Source: CAYRTD01 sp964426915
Lineage (GTDB): Bacteria > Bacteroidota > Bacteroidia > Bacteroidales > GCA-2748055
Reading direction: 5' to 3'
Assembly (NCBI GenBank): GCA_964426915.1
Contig: CAYRTD010000141.1
Coordinates: 1-9,844 of the forward strand
DNA length: 9,844 nt
Shown here: positions 6,925 to 9,844 of the stretch, piece by piece
Numbering within the stretch: the first letter of the stretch is position 1
Layout of the letters: each line of letters begins with the position of its first letter
Notes under the pieces: model-generated
Database searches by the model: none
Seen by the model: only the letters and a program-made list of their open reading frames with translations
Told to the model about the DNA's origin: nothing
Program-made: the position numbers and the translations under genes

Positions 6925-6971
6925 AAGATATGCTGCACAACGCAAAAAAGATGAAATTGGCAGCGGTATAA

Positions 6972-9269
6972 ATGGATTCTGAATTTACTGTAAAACACAA
7001 GATCATGGCAAGGTATTTATCTATTCTTTTTTTTCTGATTGTTTCAGGTTCTGCAAAAGCCCAGCTATCTCCTCTTAACTGTAATCTCGATGAATACATC
7101 TACCAGGAGGGACTAAATGCCAGCCTTAGCGATGAAATGCTGACGCTAACCTGGGAAGGAGCTTCTGGTAATACTTTGCGCCTGCGTTTTTCACTTAATT
7201 CAGGTACACCCACTATTCAGGAACTGGCAATTAGTCCATCCGGGGATCAATGGCATACACTTGCGTCCGGCATAACACCGGAATTCAGGGTAGTCTCAGG
7301 CATGCGTCGTGTTACACAGCAGCAAACAGAACCTCTGGAAAAATTAGGTATTGAATTAAGCGAAGAAAAATTAAATGAAATCAAGTGGGATGCATTCTGG
7401 GATGCACCTTTGTACATTTCTGAAGAACCACCGCGTTCTCATGTTACTTCGATACCGGCACGGGAGCCTTTCGCCAATCACCCGGGTATGCCCAGAAAGC
7501 CAGAAGAAGTAACCAGAGCGGTTGCCTCCTATCATGCTGAGAGTTGCACGGTGCGTACCAACGGAGCACGTCTTGAAATCATTTTCCCGGGTGTAAGTGC
7601 TGGGATCTTTGAAGGTTATTTACAATACGATGTTTTTAAAGGTTCAAACCTGATTCGTCAAATGTTTGTTGCGAGGACGGATCATCCCTCTGCAGCATTT
7701 AAATATGATGCCGGATTCAGGGGATTATCCGTTTCTGATGCCTCGCAGATGATCTGGAAAGATCTTGCCAAAAACTGGCAGGATTATCAATTTGGTGGAC
7801 CACCAGATGAAACATATACCATTGTACGCAGTAGCAACAGACTTATCTCTGCCGAGTTTAGGTCAGGCTCTGTATCCGCCTTTCCCCCACCCCACAGTTT
7901 TTACTGGGCACGCGAATCAGAAAAAAATTTGGGGTACAGCTGGTACAGGAAGGACAGCGAAAAAACTTTTTCCTTCGGTATCCGTCAGGCTGAAATTGAA
8001 GAAGATCCGGAATTCTATCACAATTTCGCATTGTACAGTGCACGTCCCGGAACCTGGCAGCGGATGCCGGTTTTTTTTCACATAGATCCCGGAACAGGAA
8101 TTCAGGCAACAGAGGAAGCCCTTAAATTTACCAATGGTGATAAATTCAGGCCCTTGGCAGGATATAAGGTGATGGGGCATCACTACCATGTAGGACTCGT
8201 CAAGCGTCTAAAACAATTTGGCAGTTTTGATCAGCGCCTGAATGATATATCAACCATGAAGTCTGTCGGTATGGACATCTACAGTATCATTGACGGAGCA
8301 AGGGGTCCCGGACGTCACGACAAAGATGAGCTTTTTTTAAATGACCTCGCGGAATATTATGAAGCCGCCCGAAGGCAGTCAGATAAGAACTTCCTGGTTA
8401 TGCCGAATGATGAAAACAGCACAGGGGGGAGACCTCCTTTCATGGGCGGACATTACGACATTTTAATGCCAAGGCCGGTTTACTGGCGACCCCAGAGAAA
8501 ACCAGGCGAACCACTCGCTTATGTACATCCCAGGTATGGTACCGTTTACAATTTGGGCAGCCCGGAAGATATGATGGAAATGGCCGAAAAAGAAGGCGTA
8601 TTGATTTCACAACCTCATCCAAATGCAAAGCGGTCGACTGGCTATCCCGAAGCAATAAAGGATGAACCCCAATTTCTGCATAAAAACTATCATTCTCTTG
8701 GATACCGCTGGGGCATGGGTATCGATGCATCGGAAACCCGACTTGGTGAATACCGTTTTCTTAGCTTGTGGAATAAAACCAATAATTGGATGGCTGCACG
8801 GGGATTACCGCCAAAATTTGCCCTGGCCATTTCCGAGGCACGTTCGGATCTTGGAGATCGTGGCAAACCGCCATATGATGATGTTTATGGAATGTCTCCG
8901 GTTAATTATATTAAACTTGATACTGTCCCTTCTGTAGATGATATGAGTTCTATTATTAAGGCATTAAAAGAAGGTGAATATTTTATTACTACAGGAGAAA
9001 TTTTGATCCCTAGCTTTGAAATTCTGGGAACCGGAAATAACAGGACCGTAATAGCCGAGGTAGAATGGACTTTTCCGCTGGATTTTGTCGAACTCGTTTG
9101 GGGCGATGGCGAAAAAACCGGCCGGAAGATCATTTCTGCCACGGAATTTCCTCCTTTCGGCAAAAAACGGTTTGAACTCCCCTTTGATGCCACTGGTAAA
9201 AAATGGGTACGGTTTGCTGCCTGGGATGTTGCCATGAACGGTGCCCTGGTGCAACCTATAGAATTATAA
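6972..9269 (+). CDS. Secreted PHP-like (CehA/McbA-type) metallohydrolase
   Basis: The product has 765 residues with a signal peptide that likely ends at AKA|Q (residues 28-31). A second ATG at 7005 (residue 12, MARYLSILFF) gives a more typical 19-residue signal and may be the true start. Residues about 35-390 are a beta-rich domain I cannot name. From about 395 the protein follows the order of PHP-superfamily metal sites: H404-x-H406 (in GHHYH), D441 (SIIDG), E481 (MPNDE), H494 (GGHYD), H549 (QPHPN) and a late D626, then 'ALKEGEYFITTGE' (664-676) as at the end of CehA/McbA-type domains. The last roughly 85 residues form a small beta domain. The family includes ester, carbamate and phosphoester hydrolases using two or three metals. 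The substrate here is unknown and extracytoplasmic action is inferred. The gene is divergent from the enolase-SLC13 operon. Confidence 0.72.
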   Translation: MDSEFTVKHKIMARYLSILFFLIVSGSAKAQLSPLNCNLDEYIYQEGLNASLSDEMLTLTWEGASGNTLRLRFSLNSGTPTIQELAISPSGDQWHTLASGITPEFRVVSGMRRVTQQQTEPLEKLGIELSEEKLNEIKWDAFWDAPLYISEEPPRSHVTSIPAREPFANHPGMPRKPEEVTRAVASYHAESCTVRTNGARLEIIFPGVSAGIFEGYLQYDVFKGSNLIRQMFVARTDHPSAAFKYDAGFRGLSVSDASQMIWKDLAKNWQDYQFGGPPDETYTIVRSSNRLISAEFRSGSVSAFPPPHSFYWARESEKNLGYSWYRKDSEKTFSFGIRQAEIEEDPEFYHNFALYSARPGTWQRMPVFFHIDPGTGIQATEEALKFTNGDKFRPLAGYKVMGHHYHVGLVKRLKQFGSFDQRLNDISTMKSVGMDIYSIIDGARGPGRHDKDELFLNDLAEYYEAARRQSDKNFLVMPNDENSTGGRPPFMGGHYDILMPRPVYWRPQRKPGEPLAYVHPRYGTVYNLGSPEDMMEMAEKEGVLISQPHPNAKRSTGYPEAIKDEPQFLHKNYHSLGYRWGMGIDASETRLGEYRFLSLWNKTNNWMAARGLPPKFALAISEARSDLGDRGKPPYDDVYGMSPVNYIKLDTVPSVDDMSSIIKALKEGEYFITTGEILIPSFEILGTGNNRTVIAEVEWTFPLDFVELVWGDGEKTGRKIISATEFPPFGKKRFELPFDATGKKWVRFAAWDVAMNGALVQPIEL

Positions 9270-9310
9270 TGGTTTTATTGAGATAATAATTTGTATTAAT
9301 ATTTATAAAA

Positions 9311-9484
9311 ATGAAGCGACTATTACCCGTTTTAGGTATATTTTTAATGTTGTGATATATTTATTCCTGTAAAAATAAGCAGAAGGTCATGGAAGAAAAG
9401 TTTGAACATGCATTTCTCAATTACAATTTACCCATTGATGATCGGGTGTAAGACATGATGTCAAAAATGATCCTGGAAGAATAA
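9311..9484 (+). pseudogene. N-terminal remnant of a GH3 beta-glucosidase-like lipoprotein
   Basis: Reading from the ATG at 9311 in one frame gives a lipoprotein-like start (MKRLLPVLGIFLML, stop, then YIYSC with cysteine codon 20) and then 'LPIDDRV', stop, 'DMMSKMILEE', stop. The LPxxxRVxDLLSxMTLEEK pattern is the hallmark opening of glycoside hydrolase family 3 catalytic domains. The stops (TGA at 9353, TAA at 9449, TAA at 9482) each lie one substitution from a sense codon, and the last falls where the family has Lys. Nothing resembling the remaining several hundred residues follows in any frame before the next gene. The piece is therefore both truncated and mutated. It lies 41 bp downstream of the hydrolase gene on the same strand, suggesting a former operon partner. 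The match is short, so GH3 is likely rather than certain. Confidence 0.7.
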
Positions 9485-9515
9485 TTTTCAATCCTTCAAC
9501 AAACCACGATAATCA

Positions 9516-9844
9516 TTAATATTTAATTATTTTTTTCGCAAGGTTTTCCTGTTTTATGAAATAGAACCCCGGAGGAAGATCCCCGCCGGTTATGCTTTTT
9601 CCATCCCAGGTATACTCAACAAGTTGTTGACCTTTTATTGCTGGTTGCAGCACACGCACAAGTTGCCCATTTATATTATAAATTGAAAGTTCGTTTTGAC
9701 CAACTATCTGCTTTGTTGTGATTTTTATTTCATCTGTAAAGGGATTCGGAAAAGCAAGGAAATCATTATCCATGCTTTCTGGGATAAGGCCAGAAATCGC
9801 ATCATCCGAATTAATTGTATTGCTTGGAGCGGATTCCAGGCTGT
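9516..9844 (-). CDS. C-terminal end of a T9SS-secreted protein (partial, runs off right edge)
   Basis: At least 108 C-terminal residues are present, and the frame stays open to the window edge, so the ATG at 9773 is internal. After a linker rich in Ser, Asn and Asp come the elements of a type A T9SS sorting domain: 'FPNPFTDEI', the strand 'LSIYNINGQLVRVL', then 'WDGKSITGGDLPPGFYFI' and the basic end 'KKIIKY'. In the family this domain directs export across the outer membrane by the type IX system and is removed at the surface, often with attachment to A-LPS. The catalytic or binding part of the protein lies outside the window, so its job cannot be stated. The gene converges on the GH3 remnant. 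Confidence 0.88.
   Translation of the reverse strand, partial: SLESAPSNTINSDDAISGLIPESMDNDFLAFPNPFTDEIKITTKQIVGQNELSIYNINGQLVRVLQPAIKGQQLVEYTWDGKSITGGDLPPGFYFIKQENLAKKIIKY

Larger units (their letters stand above)
6499..6971. other. 473-bp divergent intergenic region dense in small repeats
   Basis: This spacer lies between the divergent enolase-superfamily and hydrolase genes, and no credible gene is visible on either strand. From left to right it holds a 22-bp palindrome (6521-6542), a weak minus-strand -7 element (6549-6556), an approximate triple decamer (6601-6630), a perfect hairpin (6702-6724), two TTAGTG-type repeat units (6728-6752 and 6767-6788), and a good plus-strand promoter (6894-6924). 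It is long for a simple divergent promoter and probably includes regulator sites plus an old repeat insertion. Confidence 0.6.

Noticed and set aside
6951..6971. Six-codon frame (MKLAAV) ending directly at the hydrolase ATG, as a leader peptide
   Set aside because: It is far too short to support as a gene, and nothing suggests an attenuator. The adjacency of TAA and ATG is probably chance.
6875..7099. 74-codon minus-strand frame spanning the hydrolase promoter and signal peptide
   Set aside because: It overlaps a good promoter and the start of a real gene in antisense and has no plausible domain.
9353..9355. Recoded TGA (selenocysteine or readthrough) in the GH3-like frame
   Set aside because: Two further in-frame TAA stops follow within 130 bases and the rest of the protein is missing, so decay explains it better than recoding.

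Overview
The window looks like a chromosomal segment of a Bacteroidota bacterium. The evidence is a type IX secretion (T9SS) C-terminal sorting domain at the right edge, a lipoprotein with an acidic stretch right after its lipidated cysteine, an AsmA-like giant with the Bacteroidota-style N-terminus, a TAnnTTTG promoter element, AT-rich spacers and no obvious Shine-Dalgarno sites. I cannot assign it below phylum level from sequence alone.

Layout, left to right. Positions 1-142 are non-coding and structured: a GC-rich hairpin, then two repeat units abutted head to head. Next, on the plus strand, come a small lipocalin-like lipoprotein (233-595) and a 995-residue AsmA-family inner-membrane-anchored protein (640-3627), 44 bp apart and probably co-transcribed. 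They meet, tail to tail, a minus-strand pair across a small bidirectional terminator (3637-3653). That pair is an enolase-superfamily protein with a Tat/lipoprotein export signal (5227-6498), followed 60 bp downstream by an SLC13/DASS sodium-coupled carboxylate transporter (3667-5166).

A 473-bp divergent spacer (6499-6971) separates this pair from a plus-strand 765-residue secreted protein with a PHP-like (CehA/McbA-type) metallohydrolase domain (6972-9269). The spacer carries several inverted repeats, a cluster of TGTCA/TGACA half-sites, degenerate copies of the repeat seen at the left end, and a good Bacteroidota promoter for the hydrolase gene. After the hydrolase lies a decayed N-terminal remnant of a GH3 beta-glucosidase-like lipoprotein with three in-frame stops (9311-9484). 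The minus-strand C-terminal end of a T9SS cargo protein runs off the right edge.

Working idea (inference): the divergent block is a small carbohydrate- or carboxylate-scavenging locus. A secreted metallohydrolase and an exported, Mg-dependent enolase-superfamily enzyme would act outside the cytoplasm, and the SLC13 carrier would import the resulting carboxylate. The GH3 remnant suggests the locus once included a glycosidase. No substrate can be named from sequence alone.
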